From: Anaeromyxobacter sp. | Lineage (GTDB): Bacteria > Myxococcota > Myxococcia > Myxococcales > Anaeromyxobacteraceae | DNA: 64,000 bases | Direction of reading: 5' to 3' | NCBI GenBank assembly: GCA_016718565.1 | Contig: JADKCZ010000005.1 | Location: 496,001 to 560,000, forward strand | In this document: positions 44,942 to 53,245 of the stretch, in pieces | Layout of the letters: each line of letters starts with the position of its first letter | Numbering within the stretch: position 1 is the first letter of the stretch | Translations under genes and position numbers: made by a program | Notes under the pieces: generated by a model | What the model was told of the DNA's origin: nothing | The model's database searches: none | Seen by the model: only the letters and a program-made list of their open reading frames with translations

Positions 44942-46128
44942 GGCGGGCTCCTCCCGGCGGCGCGGCCGGCCGCCTCGGCGGCGTGGTGGCGGACCGCGGC
45001 GGCGTAGATGCGGGCCACGTGGGCGGCCACCCGGTCCCAGGACAGGGTGGCGGCGCGGGCCAGGCCGTGCGCCGCCAGGCGGGCCCGCAGCGGCTCGTCG
45101 CGCAGGGCGCGCCACAGCGCCTCGGCCAGCGCGGCCGGGTGGCCCGCCGGGGTGAGGAGCGCGGCGCCGCGGGCCGCCTCGGCGTAGCCGGGCAGGTCGC
45201 TGGCCACCACCGGGCAGCCGGCCGCCATGGCCTCCACCAGCACCATGCCGAAGCTCTCGCCGCCGAGCGACGGCGCGCAGAAGAGGTCGGCCCCCCGGTA
45301 GGCGGCGGCCAGCGCCAGGTCGTCGAGCCGGCCGGCGAAGGTGAGGCCCGGCCCGGTCAGGCGCGCCGCCAGGGCAGGTGGGCCGCTGCCCGCCACCAGC
45401 ACCTCGACGGTCCGCCCCGTGGCGCGGAGCCGCGCCACCGCGTCGAGCAGCACCCCCAGCCCCTTGCGCGGCTCGCCGAAGCGCCCCACGAAGAGGATGC
45501 GGGGCGGCCGGTCCGCGGCGGCGACGCCGGCCTGGCCGGCCAGGGCGGGCCCCACCAGGTCCGCCGGGCCCGCCGGCCCCTCGTCCGCCAGCGCCGCGGT
45601 GAAGCGCCCCAGGTCCACGCCGTTGGGGATCACGGCGGTGCGCCCGCGGAAGACGGCGCGGCTGAAGGCCTTGGCCTGGCGCGACACCGCGATGCCGTGG
45701 TCGATGCGGCCCAGGGCGGCGGCGGCCACGCGGCGCAGCAGCCGCTGCACCGGCAGCTCCCGCTCGGCGCTGGCGTGGAAGGTGGCCACCACCGGGCGGC
45801 CGTGGCGGCGCGCCCAGCCCATGGCGTGGCGCCCCGGCCCGGGCACCAGCGGCTCGTGCACGTGGACCAGCTCGGCCCCCGAGGCCTCCAGCCAGCGGTG
45901 GGTGGCGCGGGCGTCGGCCAGCAGGCCGATGCGGGCCACGCTGCCGTTGGCGGGCAGCGGCACGACCCCGCGGACGCCGGTGCAGCCCGGCGGCACCTCG
46001 CCGCTGGCCGGGCCGAGGACGGCGGCGCGGTGGCCCAGGGGCGCCAGCGCGGCCGCCAGGGCCACGGCGTGCCGGTTCACCCCGCCCTCGTGCGAGAGGT
46101 CGTACGGGGTGATCACGGCCACCCTCAC
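44938..46128 (-). CDS. GT4-family glycosyltransferase (PimA-like)
   Basis: A 396-residue GT-B glycosyltransferase from GTG 46126-46128, overlapping the phosphatidyltransferase stop (GTGA). The N-terminal domain has VAVITPYDLSHEGGVNRHAV (Gly-rich acceptor loop) and LVHVHEPLVPGP. The C-terminal domain has ILFVGRFGEPRKGL, then GESFGMVLVEAMAAGCPVVAS (E-x7-E nucleotide-sugar motif, residues ~290-310). The overall pattern matches phosphatidylinositol mannosyltransferase PimA and relatives. The genomic position next to PI-forming genes supports phosphatidylinositol as acceptor; the sugar cannot be read. Confidence 0.88.
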   Translation of the reverse strand: MRVAVITPYDLSHEGGVNRHAVALAAALAPLGHRAAVLGPASGEVPPGCTGVRGVVPLPANGSVARIGLLADARATHRWLEASGAELVHVHEPLVPGPGRHAMGWARRHGRPVVATFHASAERELPVQRLLRRVAAAALGRIDHGIAVSRQAKAFSRAVFRGRTAVIPNGVDLGRFTAALADEGPAGPADLVGPALAGQAGVAAADRPPRILFVGRFGEPRKGLGVLLDAVARLRATGRTVEVLVAGSGPPALAARLTGPGLTFAGRLDDLALAAAYRGADLFCAPSLGGESFGMVLVEAMAAGCPVVASDLPGYAEAARGAALLTPAGHPAALAEALWRALRDEPLRARLAAHGLARAATLSWDRVAAHVARIYAAAVRHHAAEAAGRAAGRSPP

Positions 46129-46883
46129 GGCGCCCCGGCCGCGGGCGGGCCGGCCGGCCGGGCGAACGCCCGCCCCTGGAGCCGGCGGCGGATCACCACC
46201 ATGCGCGCCGCCGCGGTGAGGCCGGCCCCCACCGCCACGTGCGCCGCCCCGACCTGCGCCATCCACCCGGCGGTGTCGGCGGAGAGGAACGGCGCCGGCA
46301 GCAGGAAGGAGAGCATGATGACCACCCGCTGCGGCCGCTCCAGCCCGAAGGCCGGGCACTCCACGCCCAGCCCCTCGCCGCGGGCGCGCGCGTAGCTCAC
46401 CATGAGGGAGGCCACCAGCGCGGCCACCGCCAGCGACGGGCCGAGGCGGCCGGGCAGCCCGAGCGCGACCCCGGCGAAGAGGGCGATCTCGGAGAGCCGG
46501 TCGAGGTTGGAGTCGAGGAAGGCGCCGGCCGGGGAGGCGGTGCCGGTGGCGCGGGCCAGCTCGCCGTCGAGCATGTCGAAGGCCGAGCCCCACAGCAGCG
46601 CCAGGCCGGCCAGGCCCCAGGCGCCGGTGGAGGCCAGCCAGCCGGCCAGGCAGGTGATGGCCACCCCGATCCAGGTGAGGGCGTCCGCCGACAGGCCCAG
46701 GGCGCGCGCCGCGCCCACCAGCGGGCGGAGCAGCCAGTAGGCCCAGCGCCCCGCCAGGGCGAGTGCCCCGCGCCGGCCGGCCAGGCGCGCCGGGGCGGGC
46801 GGGCGGGCCACCGCGAAGGCCGCCAGCGAGACGGCCAGCAGCGCCAGGTGGCCCACCAGCGCGAGGCGGTCGGCGCCCGTCAT
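46125..46883 (-). CDS. CDP-alcohol phosphatidyltransferase (phosphatidylinositol-phosphate synthase-like)
   Basis: A 252-residue integral membrane enzyme. The signature DMLDGELARATGTASPAGAFLDSNLDR around residues 104-130 is the D-x2-D-G-x2-A-R-x8-G-x3-D-x3-D motif (given in part), so the metal and CDP-DAG site is intact. About six TM helices are present. The motif is generic for PgsA/PssA/PIS enzymes. Adjacency to ino1 (upstream, 7 bases) and a PimA-like gene (downstream, overlapping) favours inositol phosphate as the second substrate, giving phosphatidylinositol phosphate. Confidence 0.87.
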   Translation of the reverse strand: MTGADRLALVGHLALLAVSLAAFAVARPPAPARLAGRRGALALAGRWAYWLLRPLVGAARALGLSADALTWIGVAITCLAGWLASTGAWGLAGLALLWGSAFDMLDGELARATGTASPAGAFLDSNLDRLSEIALFAGVALGLPGRLGPSLAVAALVASLMVSYARARGEGLGVECPAFGLERPQRVVIMLSFLLPAPFLSADTAGWMAQVGAAHVAVGAGLTAAARMVVIRRRLQGRAFARPAGPPAAGAP

Positions 46884-46890
46884 CGGCTCA

Positions 46891-48207
46891 TCAGGTGGCG
46901 GCGGGCACGGCCGCCGGGGTGGCCGGGACCACCGCCTGCGCTGCGAAGCCCCGCAGCGCGCGGTGCAGGTGGATCTGCTGCTGGAAGAGGTCGTGCACCG
47001 GCCCGCGGCCGGGCGCGGTCACCGGGCTCTTGAAGAAGAAGGAGAGCCACTCCTGCGGCCCGCGGTGGCCGGCCCGCTGCGCCAGGTCGGCCAGCAGCGC
47101 CAGGTCCAGCACGATGGGCGCCGCCAGGATGGAGTCGCGGCACTGGAAGTTCACCTTGATCTGCATCGGGTAGCCGAGCCACCCGCGGATGTCGATGGCG
47201 TCCCAGCCTTCCTTGTTGTCGCCGCGCGGCGGGTAGTAGTGGATGGTCACCTTGTGCTCCACGTCGCCGTAGAGCTCGGGGTGGTGGTCGGCGTCCAGGA
47301 TCTGGTCGAGCACCCCGAGCTTGGAGACCTCCTTGGTCTTGAAGCTGTCGGCGTCGTCGAGCACCTCGCCGTCGCGGTTGCCCAGGATGTTGGTGGAGAA
47401 CCAGCCCTCCAGCCCGAGCATGCGGGCGTGCAGCATGGGGGCCAGGGTGGTCTTCATGAGGGTCTGGCCGGTCTTGAAGTCCTTGCCGCCGGTCACCACC
47501 CCCTGCTGCTCGGCCAGCTGCCGCAGCGCCGGGACGTCCTGCGAGAGGTTGGGCGCCCCGTTCATGAAGGGCACGCCGCAGCGGAGCGCGGCGTAGGCGT
47601 AGACCATGGAGGGGGCGATGGTGGGGTCTCCGGCGTCGAGCGCGGCCTCGAAGGCGGCCAGGGTGGCGTGGGCCGGGCCGGCCTCGACGTAGACCTCGGT
47701 GGAGCCGGTCCAGACCATGACGGCGCGGGCGCAGCCGTTGGCGGCCATGAAGCCGCGGATGTCGGCCTGCAGGGCCTCGGCCTTCTGGCGCAGCGTGCCG
47801 GTCTTCACGTTGGGGCCGTCGAGCCGGCGCACCCAGGCGTGGTCGAAGACCGCCGGCATGGGCTTCACCTGCTCCAGCTGGGCGCGCACCGGGTCGAGGT
47901 GGCGCCGCTCGAGCACGTTGGCCCGCAGCGCCGCCTGGTAGGCGTCGTCGGGGAACGGGTCCCAGCCGCCGAAGACCAGGTCCTCGAAGGCCACCAGCGG
48001 CAGGACGTCCCGCAGGCGGGGGCCGGGCTCGCCGGCGTCGCCGATCAGGTGGCCGAGCTGGGTCAGGCAGCCGATGGGGTGGGCCAGCTTCTGCTTCACC
48101 GCCTCCACGCCGGCGATGGCGGTGGTGGCGACGGCGCCCATTCCGGGCAGGAGGACGGCGAGCTTCTCGCCCTTGCGCAGGGCCGGGAGGGTGCGGGCGA
48201 CTGTCAT
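46891..48207 (-). CDS. ino1: Inositol-3-phosphate synthase
   Basis: A 438-residue NAD-dependent enzyme that cyclises glucose-6-phosphate to inositol-3-phosphate (1L-myo-inositol 1-phosphate). ATG 48205-48207 follows AGGAGGT at 7 bases, while a GTG three codons earlier overlaps that site and is rejected. LAVLLPGMGAVATTAIAGV is the NAD loop. MVWTGSTEVYV, FMNGAPNLSQD, VTGGKDFKTGQTLMKTTLAP (catalytic Lys region), ILGNRDGEVL and MQIKVNFQCRDSILAAP all match the family. It is the first gene of the operon and supplies the head group. Confidence 0.95.
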   Translation of the reverse strand: MTVARTLPALRKGEKLAVLLPGMGAVATTAIAGVEAVKQKLAHPIGCLTQLGHLIGDAGEPGPRLRDVLPLVAFEDLVFGGWDPFPDDAYQAALRANVLERRHLDPVRAQLEQVKPMPAVFDHAWVRRLDGPNVKTGTLRQKAEALQADIRGFMAANGCARAVMVWTGSTEVYVEAGPAHATLAAFEAALDAGDPTIAPSMVYAYAALRCGVPFMNGAPNLSQDVPALRQLAEQQGVVTGGKDFKTGQTLMKTTLAPMLHARMLGLEGWFSTNILGNRDGEVLDDADSFKTKEVSKLGVLDQILDADHHPELYGDVEHKVTIHYYPPRGDNKEGWDAIDIRGWLGYPMQIKVNFQCRDSILAAPIVLDLALLADLAQRAGHRGPQEWLSFFFKSPVTAPGRGPVHDLFQQQIHLHRALRGFAAQAVVPATPAAVPAAT

Positions 48208-48263
48208 GGTGGACACCTCCTACCCCAACGGGGCACGAGGGGAAAGCAGTCCGGTGCGGCGTG

Positions 48264-50162
48264 TCAGAACGCCACCTGCCCGGTGAAGCTGGCCGCGCGC
48301 AGCAGCGGCCTCCCCAGGGACGGGTCCAGGAAGGTGGTGCGCACCAGGTGGAGCTGCAGCCCCAGCGACAGCCCGGGCACCAGCTCCAGCGTCCCGTTCA
48401 CCGCCGCCAGCTCGTTGCGCGACACCGGCGCCTCGTCGAAGGGGGCCGCGCCGGAGCCGAGCCCGGCCACCACCGCGTCGAGCCCCGCCAGGGCCCTGAG
48501 CTCGAGCCGCTGGCCCACACCCACCGCCAGCTGCAGCCACCCGCCGGCGGAGCGGAGCCGGTGGTGGCGGCCGGTGGCGGGGTCGAGGCGCGGCCGCTGC
48601 CAGAGCGACCCCTCCAGCAGGTGCACCCCCTCGCCCACCCAGGCCTCGCCGGCCAGCGAGGCGGTGGGAGAGAGCGGCAGGAAGAGCTCCAGGCTGGCGG
48701 CCCGCACCGGCAGCCGCTCCAGGGCGGGCGCGGGCAGCCCCGCCTCGGCGGCCCAGGCGGCCTCGTCCGGATCGCCCAGCCGCTCCTCGCCCATCACCGC
48801 CGAGAGCGACACGGTGAGCGGGTAGTCCTCGCCGTAGAGCCGGCCGCCGCGGCCGGCGTCCACGTAGGCCAGGCGCGCCGCCAGGAAGGGGGCCGGGACC
48901 GCGCCGCCGGGCCAGGCCTCGGCGCCCAGCTGCGACTTGTGCTTGCCCACGAACCCCTCCAGCAGCACCGGCCCCAGCGAGGTGGAGGCGGTCAGCCCGA
49001 CCAGGCCGCCGGCCAGGTCGCCGAACCCCTCCGGCGAGGTGAGCGTGCCGGCGGTCAGGCCGCTGAAGACGCTCTGCCCCAGGCCGAGCAGGAAGCGCAG
49101 CCCCAGCTCCTCGTCGAGGAGCTCGGCGTAGGCGCTGTCGAGCTCCGGCGCCGGGTCCTTCACGAAGGCCGCCGCCACCGCGCCGCGCAGCTGCCAGCCG
49201 CCCGGCCCCCGCGGCGACTGCACCGACACGCCCACCACCGCCGGGCGCGGCAGCACCACCAGCCCCGCCCCGCCCGGCGCCACGCCGCCGGGCACGGCCG
49301 GCTCCTCCCGCTCGCCGGCGTCCACGTCGTCCACCAGGAAGAGCAGGCGGAGCGAGCCGAAGGGGGCCAGGCGGGTCTCCTCTCCCGGCGGGGCGAAGGT
49401 GGGCAGGCGCGAGGCCGGGTCGGGCGCCTTCACCACCTGCAGCGGCAGCTCCTCCAGCGCCGCCGCCACCCGCAGCCGCTGCCCCGCCACCACCACCACC
49501 ACCCGGTCGAGCCGGCGGTAGCCCTCGTGGGAGAGCGACAGCAGGTGTTCACCCGCGGTGACGGCCGGGAGCACGCCGTCGGGGCCGAGGTCGCAGGGCC
49601 GCCCGTCGAGGGTGCAGGCCGCGCCGGCCAGGTTGACCACCAGGGCCAGGCTGCCGGTGTCGTCGAAGAGCGGCGCCAGCCCGGCCCGCCAGGGCGCCAG
49701 CGCCTCGGCCTGGGCCGCCGGCACCTCGAAGGTGGCGGCCGCCGCCACCCGCCCGGCGCGCAGGTCGAGCCGGCGCAGCCGCACCGTGAGCAGGTCGCCC
49801 TGCCGGCCGTACTCGCCCACCAGGGCGGCGTCCACCCCGCGCGCCCGGAGCGGCGCCGCCGCGGCCAGCAGGCAGGGCTCGTCGTCCAGGCAGTCGAAGA
49901 GCGTCACCAGGTAGGCGCGGCCGAGCGCGCCGCGCAGGTCGTCGTGGCGCAGCGGGGGCGCGCCGCCCAGCGCCTCGGCCACGCCCTCCACCGCGGCCCG
50001 GAGCCGCTGCGCCTCGGCCAGCCGGGTGATGGCGGTGGCCGAGCCGGGGCCGGCCTCGACGGGCCTGAGGCCGAGGACCGCCAGGCCACCCGCCGGCGCG
50101 GCCGGGGCCTTCGCGGCCGGGGCGAGCGCCAGCGCGGCGAGGAGGAGGAGGCGCAGGGTCAC
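48264..50162 (-). CDS. Exported PEGA-like/beta-rich envelope protein, unknown function
   Basis: A 632-residue protein from GTG 50160-50162, overlapping the upstream gene's stop (GTGA). It starts with a signal peptide (LRLLLLAALALAPAAKAPA). Residues ~60-200 look like a TolB/caspase-like myxobacterial signal domain (VTLFDCLDDEPCLLAAAAPL). Residues ~190-240 contain a PEGA-like repeat (CTLDGRPCDLGPDGVLPAVTAGEHLLSLSHEGY), quoted in part. The C-terminal ~350 residues alternate hydrophobic and polar strands and end in Phe (FTGQVAF), consistent with an outer-membrane beta-barrel. No function is known. Confidence 0.65.
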   Translation of the reverse strand: MTLRLLLLAALALAPAAKAPAAPAGGLAVLGLRPVEAGPGSATAITRLAEAQRLRAAVEGVAEALGGAPPLRHDDLRGALGRAYLVTLFDCLDDEPCLLAAAAPLRARGVDAALVGEYGRQGDLLTVRLRRLDLRAGRVAAAATFEVPAAQAEALAPWRAGLAPLFDDTGSLALVVNLAGAACTLDGRPCDLGPDGVLPAVTAGEHLLSLSHEGYRRLDRVVVVVAGQRLRVAAALEELPLQVVKAPDPASRLPTFAPPGEETRLAPFGSLRLLFLVDDVDAGEREEPAVPGGVAPGGAGLVVLPRPAVVGVSVQSPRGPGGWQLRGAVAAAFVKDPAPELDSAYAELLDEELGLRFLLGLGQSVFSGLTAGTLTSPEGFGDLAGGLVGLTASTSLGPVLLEGFVGKHKSQLGAEAWPGGAVPAPFLAARLAYVDAGRGGRLYGEDYPLTVSLSAVMGEERLGDPDEAAWAAEAGLPAPALERLPVRAASLELFLPLSPTASLAGEAWVGEGVHLLEGSLWQRPRLDPATGRHHRLRSAGGWLQLAVGVGQRLELRALAGLDAVVAGLGSGAAPFDEAPVSRNELAAVNGTLELVPGLSLGLQLHLVRTTFLDPSLGRPLLRAASFTGQVAF

Positions 50163-51700
50163 CGAGGGGCTCCGGGCGGCGGCGCGGCCGGCGCTTGCGC
50201 GGTGGAGCGCGGGGCGGCGGAGGGCGGCTGGGCGGCGGCAGGCGGCGGCCCGAGCCGGAGCCAGGGGGCGCGCGCCAGCTCCAGCCACGGGGCGGCGCGG
50301 GACTCCACCGCCACCGTCACCTCCTGGCGCCCGCCCAGGTCGCGCACCGTGAGCAGCCGGCAGGGGGCCCGCTCGGCCTCGGCGTCGCCGGCCACCTCGC
50401 AGGCGGCGCCGGCCGGCGGCCCTTCCCCCGGCAGCTCCACCAGGAGCCGCCAGCTGGCCGGGTCGAGGAGCTGCGCCAGCACCTCGCCGCGCGCCACGCT
50501 GGCGGCGTCCGCCGCCACCCGGTGGAGCGGCCCGGCCGCGGGGGCCGTCACCGCCACCTCGCGGCCGCGGCGGCGGCTGGCCCCCAGCCGCTCCTGCTCG
50601 CGCTCCAGGAACTCGCGGTAGACCGGGTCGCCGGCCGCCAGCGCCGTCAGCTCGGCCAGGCGCGCCTGCGCCTCGGGCGTGGGCGGCTCCGCCTCACCGG
50701 CCGCCAGCAGCGTGCCGAGCGGCTCACCCTGGCGGACGCCGCGGGCCAGCTCGGCGCGCCAGGTGAAGCGGCCGGCGGCGGGGGCGGTCACCGTGGCCAG
50801 CACCGGCCGCCAGCGGCGCTCCAGCGGGGCGCTGCGCCAGCGGGTGGTAGGGGCTACTGCCTCCGCCGCGACGCGGGCTGCCGCCGCCGCTCCGGGCTGG
50901 CCGCCCGGGGTCCGTCCCTGCGAATGAGCCGGCGCCGCCGCCGCACCCTGCGCCGCACCCAGCGAGCCCGGTGCTCCACCCGGCGGCGGCGCGCCGGACC
51001 CGGCCTCCTGCCGGGTCGCCAGCCAGGCCACCGCGCCCACGAGCGCCAGCGTCGCGGCGAGGGCAGGCGCGACGCGCCGGGCGCCGCCGGCCTTCCTCGC
51101 TCCAGCGGCGTGCGCCCCGGCGGCCTGCGCGGCGCCCACGGCCTCGGGCCCACCGCCCCGCCGCGCCCCCACCGCGTGCGCCTCGAGCAGGAGCCCCTGC
51201 CCGATGGCCGCCAGCAGCTGGGTGGCCTGGCTGTTCTCCGGGTGGGCCTCCAGGATGGTGGTGAAGTAGCCGGCCGCCTCCTTGGGCCGGCCCAGGTGCA
51301 TGAGCCGCACGCCGGCGCGGTAGAGGGTGCGCGTCTCCTCGTCCCAGGGCTGGCGGCCGCGCCGCGCGCCCTCCGTGGCAGGGTGCGGCGTGCCGGGCGC
51401 CGCCAGGAAGCCGTAGAGGCCGAGCTGGCGGACGAACTGCGAGAGGCCGTCGAGGTCCACCGGGATGCCGAGCCGGTCGGCCGCCTGCAGCACCTCCCCG
51501 GCGCGGCGGCGACCGTCGAGCATGCGGGCCACCGAGAGCTCGAACTCGTAGAAGGGGAACCGCTTGCCGCCGGCCGGATCGGACAAGAGCGAGATGACCG
51601 GCGTCGGGCCGGGCTCGACCAGCAGGTCGCCGCGGAAGAGCGGGACCACGTCCGCCGGGTCGATGGTCCCGGCCACCTCGGCTGCGGCTGGCGCGTTCAC
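50159..51700 (-). CDS. PqqD/TPR/TM/HlyD-like protein, unknown function
   Basis: A 513-residue protein. Residues ~15-100 (VVPLFRGDLLVEPGPTPVISLLSDPAGGKRF in part) resemble PqqD-like or DUF4388-type domains seen in myxobacterial secretion proteins. Residues ~120-165 form a TPR (GRPKEAAGYFTTILEAHPENSQAT). A TM helix (~VAPALAATLALVGAVAWLA) follows, then a long Ala/Gly/Pro linker. The C-terminal half resembles biotinyl-lipoyl/HlyD-like domains (VTAPAAGRFTWRAELARGV, VTAPAAGPLHRVAADAASVARGEVLAQLLDP) as in membrane-fusion proteins. It probably works with the next gene. Confidence 0.62.
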   Translation of the reverse strand: MNAPAAAEVAGTIDPADVVPLFRGDLLVEPGPTPVISLLSDPAGGKRFPFYEFELSVARMLDGRRRAGEVLQAADRLGIPVDLDGLSQFVRQLGLYGFLAAPGTPHPATEGARRGRQPWDEETRTLYRAGVRLMHLGRPKEAAGYFTTILEAHPENSQATQLLAAIGQGLLLEAHAVGARRGGGPEAVGAAQAAGAHAAGARKAGGARRVAPALAATLALVGAVAWLATRQEAGSGAPPPGGAPGSLGAAQGAAAAPAHSQGRTPGGQPGAAAAARVAAEAVAPTTRWRSAPLERRWRPVLATVTAPAAGRFTWRAELARGVRQGEPLGTLLAAGEAEPPTPEAQARLAELTALAAGDPVYREFLEREQERLGASRRRGREVAVTAPAAGPLHRVAADAASVARGEVLAQLLDPASWRLLVELPGEGPPAGAACEVAGDAEAERAPCRLLTVRDLGGRQEVTVAVESRAAPWLELARAPWLRLGPPPAAAQPPSAAPRSTAQAPAAPPPGAPR

Positions 51701-51890
51701 GGCCGATCAGCCCGTGGTGCCAGCCCCTTGCCACCCGGAGCGTCCGGGGCTTCGCTGGGTTTGGCGATCCGGCGCGGACCCTGGGTTCAGCTGGACCCGG
51801 GATTCAGACCCGTGGCCCCGCCCCGGCTGGCAGGCGGCCCGGAAGGCAGGTATACGGTCGCCCTGCCGCCTCCCGGGAGGCCTCACCAGC

Positions 51891-52457
51891 GTGGCTCACC
51901 TCGATCCCAGGCGCGACCGGCTGCTCCTCCTCGCAGGCCTCCTCGCGCTCTTCGCGCTCTCTGCGCTGACCGACCCCTCCTGGCTGGCCGCGGCCTGGCT
52001 CCTGGCGCTCCTCGGCTTCCGGCGCGGCGCGCCGCGCGCCCTCGGGCGGCTGCTCCGCTCGGTGGTGCCGATCTCGGTCGGGTTCTCGGCGGCCTCGGCG
52101 GGGTGGCTGGCCTGGGTGGCGGAGCGGCCGGTGGACTGGCGCGCGCTCTCGGCCCTCAACCTGCGCACCACGCTGCTCGGCTTCCTCACCCTCTCGGTGC
52201 TGGCGCGGGTCAACCTGGTGCGGGCGCTGGCCCCCTGGCCGGCCGTCTCGCGCCTGCTGGCCATCGTGCTCGGCCAGGTCCACGCGCTGCGGCTGCTGGT
52301 CACCGACTCGGCGCTCGGCCTGAAGAGCCGCCTGGTGCGCCGGCCCGGGGCGCTCGACGTGGTGCGCGGCGCCGGCGGCGTCACCGCCACCCTGGTCACC
52401 CTCTCGGCCCGCAACGCGCGCGACGTGGCCGACGCCCTGCGCGCCCGGGGGGCCTGA
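51891..52457 (+). CDS. ECF-transporter transmembrane (T, CbiQ-like) component
   Basis: A 188-residue membrane protein from GTG 51891, preceded by GGGAGG. It starts VAHLDPRRDRLLLLAGLLALFAL with the CbiQ-type helix after an HxDPR segment. ARVNLVRALAPWP and LRLLVTDSALGLKSRLV resemble the coupling-helix Ala-Arg-Gly region that contacts the ATPases, and the tail NARDVADALRARGA carries the terminal ARG-like motif. It is shorter than typical CbiQ (225-260). The ATPase follows after 5 bases. No substrate-binding subunit is present. Confidence 0.78.
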   Translation: MAHLDPRRDRLLLLAGLLALFALSALTDPSWLAAAWLLALLGFRRGAPRALGRLLRSVVPISVGFSAASAGWLAWVAERPVDWRALSALNLRTTLLGFLTLSVLARVNLVRALAPWPAVSRLLAIVLGQVHALRLLVTDSALGLKSRLVRRPGALDVVRGAGGVTATLVTLSARNARDVADALRARGA

Positions 52458-52462
52458 GGCCC

Positions 52463-53245
52463 GTGCCCTACGACCTGGCGCGCGTGGCGGTCTCGGCCGG
52501 CGGGCGGCCGGTGCTCACCGAGCTCACCTTCACGGTGAAGCCGGGCGAGCGGCTGGCGCTGCTGGGCGTGAACGGCTGCGGCAAGACCACGCTCATGAAG
52601 GTGCTCGGCGGGCTGGCGCCCCCCAGCGCCGGGGCGCTGCGCTACGGCGGCTTCCCGCTCGACGCCCGGCGGCTGGGCGAGGCGGCCTTCCTGCGCACCT
52701 TCCGGCGCGAGGTGGCCTTCCTGTTCCAGAACGTCGACGCCATGCTCTTCAACCCCACCGTGGCCGACGAGATCGCCTTCGGGCCGCGGCAGCTCGGCCT
52801 GCCGGACGTGGAGGCGCGGGTGGCCCAATGGGCCGAGGAGTTCCGCCTCACGCCGCTGCTCGACCGGCCGCCCTTCGAGCTCTCCGGCGGCGAGAAGAAG
52901 CGGGTGGCGCTGGCGGCGCTGCTCTGCCTGGAGCCGCGGGTGCTCCTGCTCGACGAGCCCACCGCCAACCTCGACCCCGCCACCGGGGCCCACCTGGTGG
53001 AGCTGCTGCAGGGGCTCACCGGCGTGGCCGTCGTCTGCTCGACCCACAACCTCTCGGTGGTGGAGGAGCTGGCCGACCGGGCGCTCTTGCTGGCCCCCGG
53101 GCGCCCCGGGCTGCTCTACGACGGCCCGGTGGCCGGGCTGCTCGGCGACCAGCGGCTGCTCATCGAGAGCGGCCTGGCCCACGCCCACCGGCACGCCCAC
53201 GGGCCGGGGACGCACGCCCACTACCACGTGCACGACGCCGAGTAG
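52463..53245 (+). CDS. ECF-transporter ATPase (A, CbiO-like) with His-rich tail
   Basis: A 260-residue ABC ATPase. Walker A is GVNGCGKTTL (about residue 36), the Q-loop FLFQNVDAMLF is the ECF-type pattern, the signature is LSGGEKKRVALA, Walker B VLLLDEPTANLD, and the H-loop CSTHNL. The last ~22 residues (AHAHRHAHGPGTHAHYHVHD) are a His-rich stretch that likely binds Ni, Co or Zn and points to a metal substrate or metal-dependent control. Start is GTG 52463. It ends opposite the pyrophosphatase gene with an 86-base convergent overlap. Confidence 0.9.
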   Translation: MPYDLARVAVSAGGRPVLTELTFTVKPGERLALLGVNGCGKTTLMKVLGGLAPPSAGALRYGGFPLDARRLGEAAFLRTFRREVAFLFQNVDAMLFNPTVADEIAFGPRQLGLPDVEARVAQWAEEFRLTPLLDRPPFELSGGEKKRVALAALLCLEPRVLLLDEPTANLDPATGAHLVELLQGLTGVAVVCSTHNLSVVEELADRALLLAPGRPGLLYDGPVAGLLGDQRLLIESGLAHAHRHAHGPGTHAHYHVHDAE

